DNA of 64,000 nt from an uncultured Granulosicoccus sp. GTDB lineage: Bacteria; Pseudomonadota; Gammaproteobacteria; Granulosicoccales; Granulosicoccaceae. The position numbers and the translations under genes are program-made. Location of the stretch: assembly GCA_947499955.1 (NCBI GenBank), contig CANMQI010000024.1, positions 1-64,000 of the forward strand, in the 5' to 3' direction. Of the stretch, positions 46,640 through 56,594 are shown piece by piece. Each line of letters opens with the position of its first letter. Position 1 is the stretch's first letter. A model generated the notes under the pieces. That model saw only the letters and a program-made list of their open reading frames with translations. It was not told the origin of the DNA and made no database searches.

Positions 46640-47233
46640 TCAGGCTTTCTCATGGAATACAGCTTGAGCCATCGACAAGCCATCCTTGCCGACCAGCAGT
46701 GAAACCTTCTCCCTGTCCGTACTCAGGGTCGGTGCAGGCCAGATCGAGGCAACCACGGCCGAGAGCACGATGAAGAACGCCACGGACATCACGACACTGA
46801 CAAACATTCTGACCTCGAAGGTATGTCTGATGACATGCGCCATCAGCGACAGACCCCAGACCAGCAGCACGAAATCGGCCACCGTGCTGGTCGCCATGAC
46901 CGAATCGGTTGATTCGGGCCGCAGGGCAAACAGCGGCAGGGCTGCCAGGTTGATAAAGGTCGATGCACCGCACAGACCGCCGAAAGCCTGCTCAAAGCGG
47001 GCTGTATGGCCGACGATACTCAAGGCTATCCAGATTGCAACTCCGGTGCAGCTCAGATCGATCAGGGCCTGCAGGAATGCCCGCTCGACACCGAAAGGTA
47101 CAGCGACAGCCATGACATAACTGACCAGCGCCAATCCCGCTCCGATCTGCATCTGCGCACGGCCAGCAGGCAGGTCTTGCGGCTTGCCCATGAGGAAAGC
47201 GATGTTGAAATACTGTTGAAGCAGGTTACGCAC
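46640..47233 (-). CDS. Membrane protein of about five helices
   Basis: The 197-residue protein has hydrophobic segments at about residues 28-46, 52-75, 87-105, 117-135 and 142-165. The layout resembles YIP1-like small membrane proteins, but I am not certain of the family. The start is GTG at 47233 (MRNLLQQYFNIAFLMG). It lies 86 bp upstream of the kinase gene on the same strand, so it may share its transcript or be a target. Confidence 0.6.
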   Translation of the reverse strand: MRNLLQQYFNIAFLMGKPQDLPAGRAQMQIGAGLALVSYVMAVAVPFGVERAFLQALIDLSCTGVAIWIALSIVGHTARFEQAFGGLCGASTFINLAALPLFALRPESTDSVMATSTVADFVLLVWGLSLMAHVIRHTFEVRMFVSVVMSVAFFIVLSAVVASIWPAPTLSTDREKVSLLVGKDGLSMAQAVFHEKA

Positions 47234-47355
47234 TGTGCAAAACGTCGCCTATTCGAGAGAGGTTCGATGGTATCACCTACACCGGCGTGTATGATTCTCG
47301 GCTAAGTTAACCTCCCTATCCTTTAATCCGCACCGCTCAGGAGCGCTTGGCGTAT

Positions 47356-48018
47356 ATGTATCAACCCGGAAAAGCCTATTCTCTCAGTGAACGTTTCAGA
47401 GGCTACCTACCTGTCGTCGTGGATGTCGAAACAGGAGGGTTCAACGAGCGCAATGATGCCCTGCTGGAAATTGCCGCCGTTCTGCTGGACGTGGATGGCG
47501 AAGGCAAGCTGCGCCCGGTCAAGAGCTATACCACTCACGTGGTCCCGTTCGATGGCAGTAATATCGAACCCAAATCGCTGGAAGTGAACGGCATTGATCC
47601 CTACCACCCGCTGCGCGCGGCGCGTGAAGAACGCGAAGCGCTGGCGCATATCTTCAACCCGGTACGTGAAGCGGTGTCAGCCGCCAACTGCACGCGCGCC
47701 ATTCTGGTCGGTCACAATGCCTTCTTCGACCTGAAGTTCGTCAATGCGGCCGCCGATCGCTGCGGTATCAAGAAGAACCCCTTCCATCCCTTCAGCTGCT
47801 TTGATACCGTTTCCCTGTGTGGCCTCGCCTACGGGCAGACCGTACTGGCACGCTCGGCAGTGGCAGCCGGCATGGATTGGGACACGGCAGAAGCGCACTC
47901 AGCCATCTACGACACGCGCATGACAGCCGACCTGTTCTGTTCGGTCGTGAACCGTTGGGAAGAATTGCATGAAGGCATGGAAGCGCCCATCGCCGATGGG
48001 TCCTACGTGCCTCGTTGA
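47356..48018 (+). CDS. rnt: Ribonuclease T
   Basis: The 220-residue DEDDh 3'-exonuclease trims tRNA and other stable RNA ends. Visible sites are Exo [11 protein letters not shown], Exo [12 protein letters not shown] and Exo [18 protein letters not shown]. The region SEVN-like [13 protein letters not shown] also matches RNase T. The start is the ATG at 47356; a TTG at 47347 lies closer to the AGGAG at about 47340 and is a real alternative. arfB follows after 15 nt. Confidence 0.94.
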   Translation: MYQPGKAYSLSERFRGYLPVVVDVETGGFNERNDALLEIAAVLLDVDGEGKLRPVKSYTTHVVPFDGSNIEPKSLEVNGIDPYHPLRAAREEREALAHIFNPVREAVSAANCTRAILVGHNAFFDLKFVNAAADRCGIKKNPFHPFSCFDTVSLCGLAYGQTVLARSAVAAGMDWDTAEAHSAIYDTRMTADLFCSVVNRWEELHEGMEAPIADGSYVPR

Positions 48019-48033
48019 GGCTCTGCTGGCACC

Positions 48034-48450
48034 ATGCTGAAGATCAATGACACTTTGTCCATACCACTCGAGGAAATCGAGTGGCAGGCCATTCGCTCAC
48101 AGGGCGCGGGTGGCCAGAACGTCAACAAAGTGGCTTCAGCGGTGCACCTGCGTTTCGACATCATGGCCTCGAGCCTGCCGGAGCATATCAAGACGCGTCT
48201 GATGCAGATCAAGGACAAGCGACTGACCAAGGATGGTGTCATCGTGATCAAGGCGCAACAACACCGGCGCCAGGATCAGAATCATGCCGATGCGCTGGAG
48301 CGCCTGGCCGAACTGATTCGCCTGGGCGTTCACGTGCCGCAGAAACGTCGCCCGACTCGCCCGACACGCAACTCGGTGAAACGGCGTCTCGACCACAAGA
48401 CTCGCCACTCCAGACTCAAGGCTGGTCGTGGCAAGGTCGATTTCGACTGA
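48034..48450 (+). CDS. arfB: Alternative ribosome-rescue factor ArfB
   Basis: The 138-residue class-I release-factor-like peptidyl-tRNA hydrolase rescues stalled ribosomes without a stop codon. GGQ is at residues 26-28 (SQGAGGQNVNKVASAVHLRF), and the basic C-terminal tail (KRRPTRPTRNSVKRRLDHKT) is the part that senses an empty mRNA channel. The length fits ArfB. It probably shares a transcript with rnt. Confidence 0.94.
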   Translation: MLKINDTLSIPLEEIEWQAIRSQGAGGQNVNKVASAVHLRFDIMASSLPEHIKTRLMQIKDKRLTKDGVIVIKAQQHRRQDQNHADALERLAELIRLGVHVPQKRRPTRPTRNSVKRRLDHKTRHSRLKAGRGKVDFD

Positions 48451-48460
48451 CAAACACGAT

Positions 48461-48487
48461 GGCACACGACAGCTGGGGTCGTGTGCC
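48461..48487. terminator. Hairpin between convergent arfB and grxD
   Basis: The perfect 10-bp arms GGCACACGAC and GTCGTGTGCC flank a 7-nt loop. The hairpin lies between two gene ends facing each other, so it can act in both directions. There is no long T-run. Confidence 0.65.
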
Positions 48488-48502
48488 TGTCGAACCGGTG
48501 AC

Positions 48503-48841
48503 TCAGGCAGACTGCGTGGCAGCCTTGTCGATCATCTTCTGCAGTTCGCCACTCTCGGCCAGTTCCATGACGATATCGCAGCCACCGACCAGCTCTTGTT
48601 CGATGTAGAGCTGAGGAAAGGTCGGCCAGTCAGATACCTGAGGCAGGGTTTCGCGAATGGCAGGGTCAGCAATGATGTTGACGAAGGCAAATTCCTTGTT
48701 GCATTGCTTCAGTGCTTCCACGGTGCGCATGGAAAAACCGCACATGGGCAGCTGAGGGGTGCCTTTCATGTACAGGATTACCGGGTTTTCGGCAATCTGC
48801 TGTTCGATGCGGGTACGGACGTCGGATGCTTGATCACTCAT
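48503..48841 (-). CDS. grxD: Monothiol CGFS glutaredoxin
   Basis: The 112-residue Grx4-type protein has CGFS at 34-37, the glutathione-binding KGTPQLPMCGFS and WPTFPQLYI regions, and the GGCDI motif. It carries and transfers [2Fe-2S] clusters. It is monocistronic, 244 bp downstream of the superoxide dismutase stop on the same strand. Confidence 0.95.
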   Translation of the reverse strand: MSDQASDVRTRIEQQIAENPVILYMKGTPQLPMCGFSMRTVEALKQCNKEFAFVNIIADPAIRETLPQVSDWPTFPQLYIEQELVGGCDIVMELAESGELQKMIDKAATQSA

Positions 48842-49036
48842 GTTGCTGCTTGCTCACGGTCAAAAACGAAAAAATGGACAGACAAGACAGTGTACCCCCG
48901 CCGCCAGGCAGGTACACCGGTATGGAGCGTAATCTGGGGAACTACCGACAAAACTGCAAGTGGCGCTGGAGCCTGGAAAGGCTTTTCTCATCACAGGCCA
49001 GGAGGTCGGTACATCCGGCAGTGCCGGGGGGATACT

Positions 49037-49062
49037 GGTGAGTCAGCCAGGGCTGACCCACC
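49037..49062 (-). terminator. Hairpin after the superoxide dismutase gene
   Basis: GGTG-GTCAGCC pairs with GGCTGAC-CACC around a very short AG turn, with one A/C mismatch. It begins 24 nt after the dismutase stop, in its direction of transcription. There is no T-run. The rest of the gap to grxD (48842-49036) shows nothing else. Confidence 0.5.
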
Positions 49063-49085
49063 AGGTGGTGCTTGAGCTGAACCTA

Positions 49086-49691
49086 TCAGCTGGCAGCGGC
49101 AAAACGCTCTGAAGTCTTCGCCCAGTCAACCACTTCCAGCCAACCGTCGATGTAGTCAGGACGCTTGTTCTGATACTTCAGGTAGTAGGCATGCTCCCAC
49201 ACGTCCAGCGCCAGAACAGGTGTGCCCTGCTTTTCCGCAACCTGCATCAGCGGGTTGTCCTGGTTAGGCGTGGAGGTGATTTCCAGCTTGCCGTCCTTGA
49301 CGATCAGCCAGGCAAAACCGGAACCGAAACGGCCAATGCCAGCCTGCTTGAGGCCGGACTTCAGTTCGTCCATGGAACCGAAGGCAGAATCGATGGCAGC
49401 AGAGAGTTCACTGCTCGGAGCGCTACCGCCGTTGCACATGGAGTTCCAGTACAGGATGTGGTTGTAGTAACCACCACCGTTGTTGCGAACCGCCGGAGAC
49501 GTGTTGGCATCAACGAGGCCCATGACCTCTTCCAGGGACTTGTCAGCCATGGGCGTGTCGTCTACCGCACCCGTGAAGTTGTTGAAATAGGTGCGGTGAT
49601 GACGGTCATAGTGGATTTCCATGGTCTGGGCATCCACATGTGGCTCGAGGGCCGTGAAGTCGTAAGGCAGGTCTGGAAATGAAAAAGACAT
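49086..49691 (-). CDS. Iron/manganese superoxide dismutase
   Basis: The 201-residue enzyme has all four metal ligands: His27, His78 (NNGGGYYNHILYW), Asp163 and His167 (DVWEHAYY). The second-sphere glutamine is at 144 in STPNQDNPLM and a glycine occupies the position where iron enzymes have Gln before WNH. This is the manganese-type arrangement, although the first half looks like SodB. It could be Mn-specific or cambialistic, so I give no symbol. It removes superoxide in the cytoplasm. Confidence 0.93.
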   Translation of the reverse strand: MSFSFPDLPYDFTALEPHVDAQTMEIHYDRHHRTYFNNFTGAVDDTPMADKSLEEVMGLVDANTSPAVRNNGGGYYNHILYWNSMCNGGSAPSSELSAAIDSAFGSMDELKSGLKQAGIGRFGSGFAWLIVKDGKLEITSTPNQDNPLMQVAEKQGTPVLALDVWEHAYYLKYQNKRPDYIDGWLEVVDWAKTSERFAAAS

Positions 49692-50024
49692 GTAAAGCTC
49701 CTGAATGGTTGACCGATATGACTGCCGCCGCCAATCTGCACGCCGGCGCTATTGGTGATCGAGAGCATACCAAGACACAGCGGCACGTGGCAGCTTGGTG
49801 TAAATCGGCATCTCCCGGTCGCAAATACAGTGGGAATTACCGGTATATGGTCTCACTCGAGTTTCCGCCTTGGCAAGCGTGGGGACCACTGATTGCATAT
49901 TCTGCCTTCACAGGGCTCTCGGCCCCGTCGATAAAGGCCTCGACAGGCCGCCGGATGGGTTGGCCTGCCGGCACAACTGTAATAGTATCAAGCGCCTGAT
50001 TCCTGTAACCAAAGGCTCTATCCA
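49692..50024. other. Intergenic region between divergent sod and argD
   Basis: About 330 bp separate the two divergent starts, so both promoters are here. I see no confident -35/-10 pair, no hairpin leader and no convincing ORF; short frames on either strand have no family features. Confidence 0.6.
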
Positions 50025-51236
50025 ATGGCTTCACTGATGGCCGCTTACGGTCGCCTGCCTGTCACCATGCAACGCGGTGCAGGCGCTCGCCTGTGGGATG
50101 ATCAGGGACGCGAGTATCTCGACGCCCTGGGCGGCATAGCCGTGTGCGCACTGGGCCATGCAGACCCCGCCATCAGCGATGCCATCGCCGAGCAGGCGCG
50201 CGAGCTGATGCACGTCAGCAACCTCTACAACATCCCGCAACAGGAAGCACTGGGCACAGAGCTGTGTCGTGTTGCCGGCATGGACAAGGCCTTCTTCTGC
50301 AACTCCGGGGCAGAAGCCAATGAGGCCTGTATCAAGATCGCTCGATTGCATGGCCACGCAAAAGGCATCGAGACACCTACCATTCTGGTGATGGACACAG
50401 CCTTTCACGGTCGAACCATTGCCACCATCTCTGCCACCGGCAACCAGAAGATCAAGGCCGGCTTCGGCCCGATGCTCGATGGCTTCCAGGTCGTGCCGTT
50501 CAACGATATCGAGGCCATCAAGGCCGCAGCATCAGGTCGCGAGGATATCGTTGCCATCATGGTGGAACCCATACAGGGCGAAGGCGGTATCAATATCCCG
50601 GATGTCGGCTATCTGAAGGCGCTGCGCGCGCTGTGCGATGAGCACGACTGGCTTCTCATCTGCGATGAAATCCAGTCGGGCATGGGCCGTACCGGTCACT
50701 GGTTTGCCTTTCAGGCCGAGAACATTCATCCGGATGTCATGTCAGTCGCCAAGGCACTGGGCAATGGCATGCCGATCGGCGCCTGCCTGGCCCGTGGCGC
50801 CGCAGCCGAGCTGATTCAACCTGGCAGCCATGGCACCACCTTTGGTGGCAACCCTATTGCCTGCCGGGTAGGTCTGACCGTCCTGCAGGAAATGCAGAGA
50901 CGCGATCTGGTCACCCGCGCCGGTGAACTGGGTACACATATCCTGAGCGGCTTCAGCAACACCCTGCACAACCAGCCGGGTATTCGAGACATCCGCGGCC
51001 GCGGCATGATGATAGGCATCGAGCTGGACGTCCCCTGCGCCGATCTGGTCAGCAAGGCACTCGACGCCGGCATCCTGCTGAACGTCACCGCTGGCAATGT
51101 CATCCGTCTGCTGCCCCCCTACATACTCTCCGATGCCGAAGCCGACGAACTGGTACGACGCATCAGCGATCTGATCATCGACTTTCTGCAACAGTCCGAC
51201 CTGCCTGCAGGCAGCGACGCCGCTGCCAACGCCTGA
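50025..51236 (+). CDS. argD: Acetylornithine/succinylornithine aminotransferase
   Basis: The 403-residue class-III PLP aminotransferase has [50 protein letters not shown] with its PLP-contacting Asp, and the Schiff-base Lys in [14 protein letters not shown]. It makes N-acetylornithine in arginine synthesis and may also serve lysine synthesis. It is followed 13 nt later by argF, so the two form an arginine operon. Confidence 0.94.
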   Translation: MASLMAAYGRLPVTMQRGAGARLWDDQGREYLDALGGIAVCALGHADPAISDAIAEQARELMHVSNLYNIPQQEALGTELCRVAGMDKAFFCNSGAEANEACIKIARLHGHAKGIETPTILVMDTAFHGRTIATISATGNQKIKAGFGPMLDGFQVVPFNDIEAIKAAASGREDIVAIMVEPIQGEGGINIPDVGYLKALRALCDEHDWLLICDEIQSGMGRTGHWFAFQAENIHPDVMSVAKALGNGMPIGACLARGAAAELIQPGSHGTTFGGNPIACRVGLTVLQEMQRRDLVTRAGELGTHILSGFSNTLHNQPGIRDIRGRGMMIGIELDVPCADLVSKALDAGILLNVTAGNVIRLLPPYILSDAEADELVRRISDLIIDFLQQSDLPAGSDAAANA

Positions 51237-51249
51237 ATACCTCGACAAC

Positions 51250-52155
51250 ATGCGACACTTTCTGACAGAAAACGACCTGACCGCGGACGAATTTCGCGGC
51301 ATCATCCAGCGCGGCAGTGAACTGCGCAAGCAATGGGAAACTCACTCCTGCGAGGCCACATTGCCACGTCGCGTGCTGGGCATGATCTTCGAAAAATCAT
51401 CGACGCGTACTCGCGTCTCCTTCGAAGCGGGCATGACGCAGCTGGGTGGACATGCCATCTACCTGTCACCGGAGGGCACACAGCTGGGGCGTGGCGAACC
51501 ACCTGCCGACACCGCCCGGGTGCTCTCACAGATGGTGGATGCCATATCCGTGCGCACCTTCTCGCAGGAGATGTTGGAACGTTTCGCTGAAATTGCCACG
51601 GTACCGGTCATCAACGCCCTGACCGATCTGCTGCACCCCTGCCAGCTGCTGGCCGACATGCAGACCTATCTGGATCATCGCGGTGATATCCGCGGCAAGC
51701 GTGTTGCCTGGATCGGGGATGGCAACAACATGTGCAACTCCTATCTCAACACAGCAGCCCTGCTCGGCTTTCATCTGACGTATGCCTGCCCCGACGGCTA
51801 CGAACCGGACGCCGAGATCCTGGCCAATGCCGGCAATCATGCCAGCCGCGCCACCTCACCCGCTGAGGCCTGCAAGGACGCCGACCTGGTCGTCACCGAC
51901 GTCTGGGCCAGCATGGGTCAGGAAGCCGAACAGAAGGCTCGAGAAGCCGCTTTCGAAGGCTATGAAATCACTCGAGACATGATGAGCCTGGCGAACGAGG
52001 ACGCCCTGTTCATGCATTGCCTGCCGGCACATCGAGGCGAGGAAGTGTCTGCCGAGGTCATCGACGGCTCGCAAAGCGTCGTCTGGGAAGAGGCGGGCAA
52101 CCGCCTGCATGCTCAGAAAGCCCTGCTCGAATTCCTGTTGCTGCAAGACCAATGA
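51250..52155 (+). CDS. argF: Ornithine carbamoyltransferase
   Basis: The 301-residue enzyme has the carbamoyl-phosphate loop STRTR (51-55), [10 protein letters not shown], the ornithine-loop region DVWASMGQE and [10 protein letters not shown]. It converts ornithine plus carbamoyl phosphate to citrulline. It is the second gene of the argD-argF pair. Confidence 0.96.
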   Translation: MRHFLTENDLTADEFRGIIQRGSELRKQWETHSCEATLPRRVLGMIFEKSSTRTRVSFEAGMTQLGGHAIYLSPEGTQLGRGEPPADTARVLSQMVDAISVRTFSQEMLERFAEIATVPVINALTDLLHPCQLLADMQTYLDHRGDIRGKRVAWIGDGNNMCNSYLNTAALLGFHLTYACPDGYEPDAEILANAGNHASRATSPAEACKDADLVVTDVWASMGQEAEQKAREAAFEGYEITRDMMSLANEDALFMHCLPAHRGEEVSAEVIDGSQSVVWEEAGNRLHAQKALLEFLLLQDQ

Positions 52156-52195
52156 ACCTGCGTCGATACGCGCACACCACCAGGCAGAGACTTTC

Positions 52196-52735
52196 ATGAG
52201 CATCAAGGATGCCTTCAACGACGATGAATGGTTCCTGCTCAGCGCCATGCCGGGCATGATCGGTGCGGCCATGAGCAATGCGTCCCCCAGTGGCATCATC
52301 GGCACCATCAAGGAGATGAGTGCCGGCATGCGTGCGTCGGTTCACGCTCGCGAGGAACATCCCGACAGCGAACTGATCAACGCCCTGTTGAGCAAGGCCG
52401 AGAACTGGGATCAGGCTAAGGACAAGGTTGCCGACTACCGGGAACGGGCGCACAAGCGTGTCAGCGAGTCCAATATCAGCAACCGTGAAGAACTGCAGGC
52501 AATGGCCATAGAGGATTGCCGGGCAGCGACGGCTCTGGTCAACGAACGTTGCAGCGAAAGCGAGGCCCATGCCTACAAGCAGTGGACAGTTGACATCGCC
52601 CTGGCCGTGGCCGAGGCTGCCAGGGAAGGCAGTATTCTGGGGTTCGGAGGAGAACGTGTCTCTCCCGAAGAGCTCGACCTGCTGCACCGTATCGAGGCGA
52701 CTCTGGGCATTCAGTCCGGCATCCTGTTCGCCTGA
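52196..52735 (+). CDS. Conserved-looking cytosolic protein of unknown function
   Basis: The protein has 179 residues, starting MSIKDAFNDDEWFLLSAMPG. Helical throughout, with no signal or membrane anchor. It has a small-residue segment (MIGAAMSNASPSGIIGTI) and later AIEDCRAATALVNERC. I do not recognise the family with certainty. It lies 40 bp after argF on the same strand and may be co-transcribed. Confidence 0.7.
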   Translation: MSIKDAFNDDEWFLLSAMPGMIGAAMSNASPSGIIGTIKEMSAGMRASVHAREEHPDSELINALLSKAENWDQAKDKVADYRERAHKRVSESNISNREELQAMAIEDCRAATALVNERCSESEAHAYKQWTVDIALAVAEAAREGSILGFGGERVSPEELDLLHRIEATLGIQSGILFA

Positions 52736-52771
52736 TGCCGGACTGATGCCCTCTCGTTCCCGACTGATCTC

Positions 52772-53815
52772 TCAGTCGGCCTGCCCCTGGAACATGGCTT
52801 TCAGATCCACCGTATTGCGCTGACCCACATCATCGTAGTGCCGCTCGAGCCAGGCGGCCGCACTCTGGCGGCCGATGTCACGCAGCTTGGTCAGAAAACC
52901 CCATTCCGCATTGAGTTTGGACGACGCCCCCAGCGGACGCAGCGCTTCCTGATTCTCGATAATGTGAATGTACTCCTGCCGGTAGTGGTCCTTGTCCACC
53001 TTGCCATCTTCCAGCAGGCGGGCCACGAATTCGATGGAACGCAGCTCCTTCAGCAGGCTGGCATTGAAGGTGATTTCGCTCACGCGATTCTGAATCTCCA
53101 TGGGCGTTCTCGGCACGCCCTTGCGTTCGATGGGATTGATCTGCACCACGACGATATCGGCCGAGTCGGTATGGTGATGAAAGGGAAACAACACCGGATT
53201 GCCCATATACCCACCATCCCAGTACGGCACATCATCGATGAGCACTGCCTGCGACATCTGCGGCAGGCAGGCCGAGGCCATGACCATGTCAGCCGTCAGG
53301 TTCTGACTGTCGAATACCTTCACCCGTCCGGTTTCCACATTGGTCGCCGAGATGTAGAGCTTGATATCCGTACAGCTCTGCACACAGGAAAAATCGACAC
53401 AGGACTCCAGTATCTCCTTCAGTGGGTCGATGTTCAGCGGGTTGAACTGGTACGGCGACAGGGTGCGGGTCATGGCATCCATGGCCTGATAGCCCCAGGA
53501 ATTCTCCATGGACCAGTTGCCCACCAGATAGTCCAGAGGAGAGCGTTGAATGGGGCTGTTCCGGGCAGCCTCGCTGACCGATCGCCAGAATTCTTCCAGC
53601 TTCTGACGCGCCTGCGCCGCGCCTCCATCCACGTAGCCATTGGCAAGCACCACCGCGTTCATGGCGCCAGCCGAGGTACCGGAAATAGCCGCGATCTCCA
53701 GTCGCTCATCAGCCAGTATCTGATCCAGTACGCCCCAGGTAAAAGCGCCGTGTGACCCGCCGCCCTGCAGAGCCAGGTTGATTCGTTTACGTCCGGCTGA
53801 CTTGGGTTTGTTCAT
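52772..53815 (-). CDS. Patatin-like phospholipase
   Basis: The start at 53815 (MNKPKSAGRKRINLALQGGG) gives 347 residues with the oxyanion loop GGGSHG (18-23), nucleophile elbow GTSAG with Ser48, and catalytic Asp in YWDGGYMGN. It belongs to the RssA-like/DUF3734 group of cytosolic patatins, which hydrolyse acyl esters of lipids. There is no signal peptide and no barrel, so it is not the type V autotransporter form. The gap of about 180 bp to the divergent pilin accessory gene holds both promoters. Confidence 0.9.
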   Translation of the reverse strand: MNKPKSAGRKRINLALQGGGSHGAFTWGVLDQILADERLEIAAISGTSAGAMNAVVLANGYVDGGAAQARQKLEEFWRSVSEAARNSPIQRSPLDYLVGNWSMENSWGYQAMDAMTRTLSPYQFNPLNIDPLKEILESCVDFSCVQSCTDIKLYISATNVETGRVKVFDSQNLTADMVMASACLPQMSQAVLIDDVPYWDGGYMGNPVLFPFHHHTDSADIVVVQINPIERKGVPRTPMEIQNRVSEITFNASLLKELRSIEFVARLLEDGKVDKDHYRQEYIHIIENQEALRPLGASSKLNAEWGFLTKLRDIGRQSAAAWLERHYDDVGQRNTVDLKAMFQGQAD

Positions 53816-53992
53816 GGCTCTCGAGGTTCTTCCTTCATGGTTTGGGGACGGACAACGCGACAAGGATGCAGGGTATGAACCGTTGGCGCTACTGTTCCAT
53901 GGACCACCAGATCTGCTGCGAGGTTTCATGAAGATGGCGTATTCGTTGCTTGGCTGTCCGATGGTTCAACGTATCTTCGAGGATTCAACGCC

Positions 53993-54832
53993 ATGACACG
54001 CTCTTTTCCCTGGCTGAGCATACGCCCGACGAGGGGCGTTGCCTTTGCCATTCATCTGACACTGAGCCTGCTGATCTTCTCCGCGCTGGTCATCATCATG
54101 CTGCTCTACTGGTTTCCCGGCGAGTTGTTCTTTCTCGATGGCGGCTGGCAGGGCCTGAAACTGGTTGCCATGATCGATCTGGTGCTGGGTCCCGCACTGA
54201 CTCTGATTCTGTTCAAACCCGGCAAGCCCAAGCTGATGCTGGACATGTCGCTGATCGCAGTGCTGCAGATCGGGGCGCTGGCCTATGGCTTCTACACCAC
54301 TCACCAGCAACGCACGGTGGCGATCGTGTTCGCCGAAAGAGGCTTCAATACCTTGTCGGCCAGTGACAAGCTGGCAGCCGATCGGCAATTGCAGGCAATG
54401 GATGCACAACCAGCCCCCTTGCCACCGGTTTCCCTGCTGCAATTACCCTTGCTGTTGACGCCGGAGCCCGACGACTATGGACAATTTCTGGCCGAGATTC
54501 TGAATGGTTATCCCGGTCCCCAGGAACGCAGCGATCTGTTCGTGCCGGTGGCACAGCATCACGATGCCATGCAAAAGGGTGCACTTGACTGGCAGACGCT
54601 TGCCGAGCGGGGCGTGGCAGAGGCCGTCCGCACGGCTCTGGACAAGCAGGAACTGCAGGCCGAGCATGTCGAGCTCTACCCGTTCAAGGCCCGTTATGCC
54701 AATGGCATTGCGATCTTTGATCCGTCTACCATGAAGATACTGGATTTCGTGCCGGACGATGCCCCACCGATAGCTGCGGCGGTGCCGCCGAGCGGCGAGG
54801 ACAAGGATCGACAATCCAGTCCGGTCAGCTGA
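53993..54832 (+). CDS. TfpX/TfpZ-like type IV pilin accessory protein
   Basis: The 279-residue protein has three to four hydrophobic segments in the first 105 residues (FAIHLTLSLLIFSALVIIML, LVAMIDLVLGPALTLILF, SLIAVLQIGALAYGFY), then a periplasmic domain (VAIVFAERGFNTLSASDKL). This layout matches TfpX/TfpZ proteins, which help assemble particular major pilins in other Gammaproteobacteria. No pilin gene is adjacent. A hairpin follows. Confidence 0.82.
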   Translation: MTRSFPWLSIRPTRGVAFAIHLTLSLLIFSALVIIMLLYWFPGELFFLDGGWQGLKLVAMIDLVLGPALTLILFKPGKPKLMLDMSLIAVLQIGALAYGFYTTHQQRTVAIVFAERGFNTLSASDKLAADRQLQAMDAQPAPLPPVSLLQLPLLLTPEPDDYGQFLAEILNGYPGPQERSDLFVPVAQHHDAMQKGALDWQTLAERGVAEAVRTALDKQELQAEHVELYPFKARYANGIAIFDPSTMKILDFVPDDAPPIAAAVPPSGEDKDRQSSPVS

Positions 54833-54858
54833 AACCCGTCTGACCCGCACCGTGCGTC

Positions 54859-54899
54859 GTGCCGCGGGGCCCTGTTGACACCACAGGGCCCCGTGGCAC
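54859..54899. terminator. Strong hairpin between convergent genes
   Basis: The 17-bp arms (GTGCCGCGGGGCCCTGT and its complement with one G:T wobble) flank a 7-nt loop. It lies 26 bp after the pilin accessory gene and 52 bp before the stop of the opposing barrel gene. No T-run follows. Confidence 0.65.
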
Positions 54900-54951
54900 T
54901 GATTGCATTGTCATCCCCCTCAAGGCCGGGAGAGTCCGCCATGTCCTTGAC

Positions 54952-56487
54952 TTACAGACCGCCGGCGTTGGCCGCATCCCGCACTTCCGAGGCGGGCGTG
55001 TACTTCAGCGAAAACAACACGGCATTGCTTTCAGCCGATATCGGATCCACCTGCGCTTTCTGGCGACGATAACGATAAGCCGCAGCCACGGTCCAGTTAC
55101 GCGCCGCCTTCCACTCGATCTTGGGCTCGAAGCTGATGAATCGACGTGCAAAGCGATCTTCACTGATGGCGCCCAATCGATCAGGCTCATAGGCCCTGGC
55201 ACGCAAGGCAAAGTTCATGCGTGGAGAGATGATGTGATTGAGAGTACCCGTGAGTTCGTGGGTTTCCACCTGTGTACCGGAGCTGCTGGGCTCCACATCC
55301 ACGGCGAACTTGCCCACATAACGCGTAACACCGGCATCGTAGGTCAGCGAGATACTCGCCAACCAGCCATCACTATCGGTCTTCAGTGCATCGATCTCTT
55401 CCTGAGGTATGGGATCGTTGCCCTCCGCCACATCGTCGGTGTGCAGCGTATCGGTCAGGTCGGAGGTATTGGTATAGACACCACCATCGACTGCCAGCAG
55501 CAGCGTGGGTGTCAGGGAGCGCTCGATCCCCAGCTTGAAGGTCGCTGTGGTCGAGATCGAATCCCGCCGCGGCTTGCGCACGATGAAGCGATTATCCGGA
55601 TCCGGGATGAGCGAATCATTCACATTCGCACGAGGGTCAGGCTCGACCTCTGCCGTGAAACGACTGTAGGACACCTTTGTCGTCAGAGTCGTTATGGGGG
55701 AGTACTTGAAGCGGAACCCCATGTCCAGCTCCGCCTCTTCGAAGTCATCCAGTTCTCCGGTAGGTGAAAACACGACATCTCCCGTATCGTCCGGATTTGC
55801 CCTGAGGTCTTCGATTGTCACCTCGTTGTAGGGCAACGGCGAACCCTCGGTGCCGTTGGCCACGAAGGTTCTGATGTACTGCTGGTAAATAGCGTCCTGA
55901 GGACTCGGCAACTCATGATCAACGATCGTGAACGTTGCCTGGGTATCAAAGGCCAGCCGACGTGTCAGATCGTATTGATAGGAGGGTTCAATGACCACTT
56001 CCTGACGGGCCACATTGCTGGACTGTGTCAGATCGAGTCCGGTATCGCTGATCAGGTTATCGACATCGCTCAGATCGGCTGCAATATCGCGGCTGGGAGT
56101 GTCCTGGGTGTAGGTCACCAGCACACCGTAGCGGGCCCGTGCGGTGCGATGTACCGCTTCGGCGGCAGCAATCTGGTTGGAATCCAGACCTTCATCACCG
56201 TTGGCGTTACTGGTCGTCAACAGACCATCGACTCTGACCAGGCCACGGTATGAGGTGGCCTGCGACTCACGGCTGAGCCCCAATTCACCGACGGCACGGG
56301 TGGCACTCAGCGAGCCATCACCTGCCGGGATCAGATAATAGTTATCGTCGAAGCGCTGATCCAGTGAAATCGAAGGTTCGAAGACCCAGACGTCGGCTGT
56401 CGCAGGCAAGGAGACCAGCGAGGCCGTCAGACCCAATATCGTCAAGGAACTGACGGTGTTGTTTCCAGACCTGTTGAACAGTGCCAT
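54952..56487 (-). CDS. Outer-membrane beta-barrel protein, exopolysaccharide-associated type
   Basis: The 511-residue protein has a signal peptide (LTILGLTASLVSLPATA) and repeated amphipathic strands with aromatic girdles (LDQRFDDNYYLIPAG, VSYSRFTAEVEP, WTVAAAYRYRRQKAQ). This matches large barrels found with polysaccharide exporters, including exosortase-linked clusters. The Wza-like gene is 107 bp upstream on the same strand. One TGGGTGTC motif lies at 55506. Its exact role is unknown. Confidence 0.82.
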   Translation of the reverse strand: MALFNRSGNNTVSSLTILGLTASLVSLPATADVWVFEPSISLDQRFDDNYYLIPAGDGSLSATRAVGELGLSRESQATSYRGLVRVDGLLTTSNANGDEGLDSNQIAAAEAVHRTARARYGVLVTYTQDTPSRDIAADLSDVDNLISDTGLDLTQSSNVARQEVVIEPSYQYDLTRRLAFDTQATFTIVDHELPSPQDAIYQQYIRTFVANGTEGSPLPYNEVTIEDLRANPDDTGDVVFSPTGELDDFEEAELDMGFRFKYSPITTLTTKVSYSRFTAEVEPDPRANVNDSLIPDPDNRFIVRKPRRDSISTTATFKLGIERSLTPTLLLAVDGGVYTNTSDLTDTLHTDDVAEGNDPIPQEEIDALKTDSDGWLASISLTYDAGVTRYVGKFAVDVEPSSSGTQVETHELTGTLNHIISPRMNFALRARAYEPDRLGAISEDRFARRFISFEPKIEWKAARNWTVAAAYRYRRQKAQVDPISAESNAVLFSLKYTPASEVRDAANAGGL

Positions 56488-56594
56488 GCGTGTAATCCCG
56501 ATGCGTTAGGAAGTCGAATTTCCGGAGACACTCGGTCTCCGGGTTCCACTCAGGCGATGCTATTCCCGTTTCAACCGAAACAGGCAAACATCGA

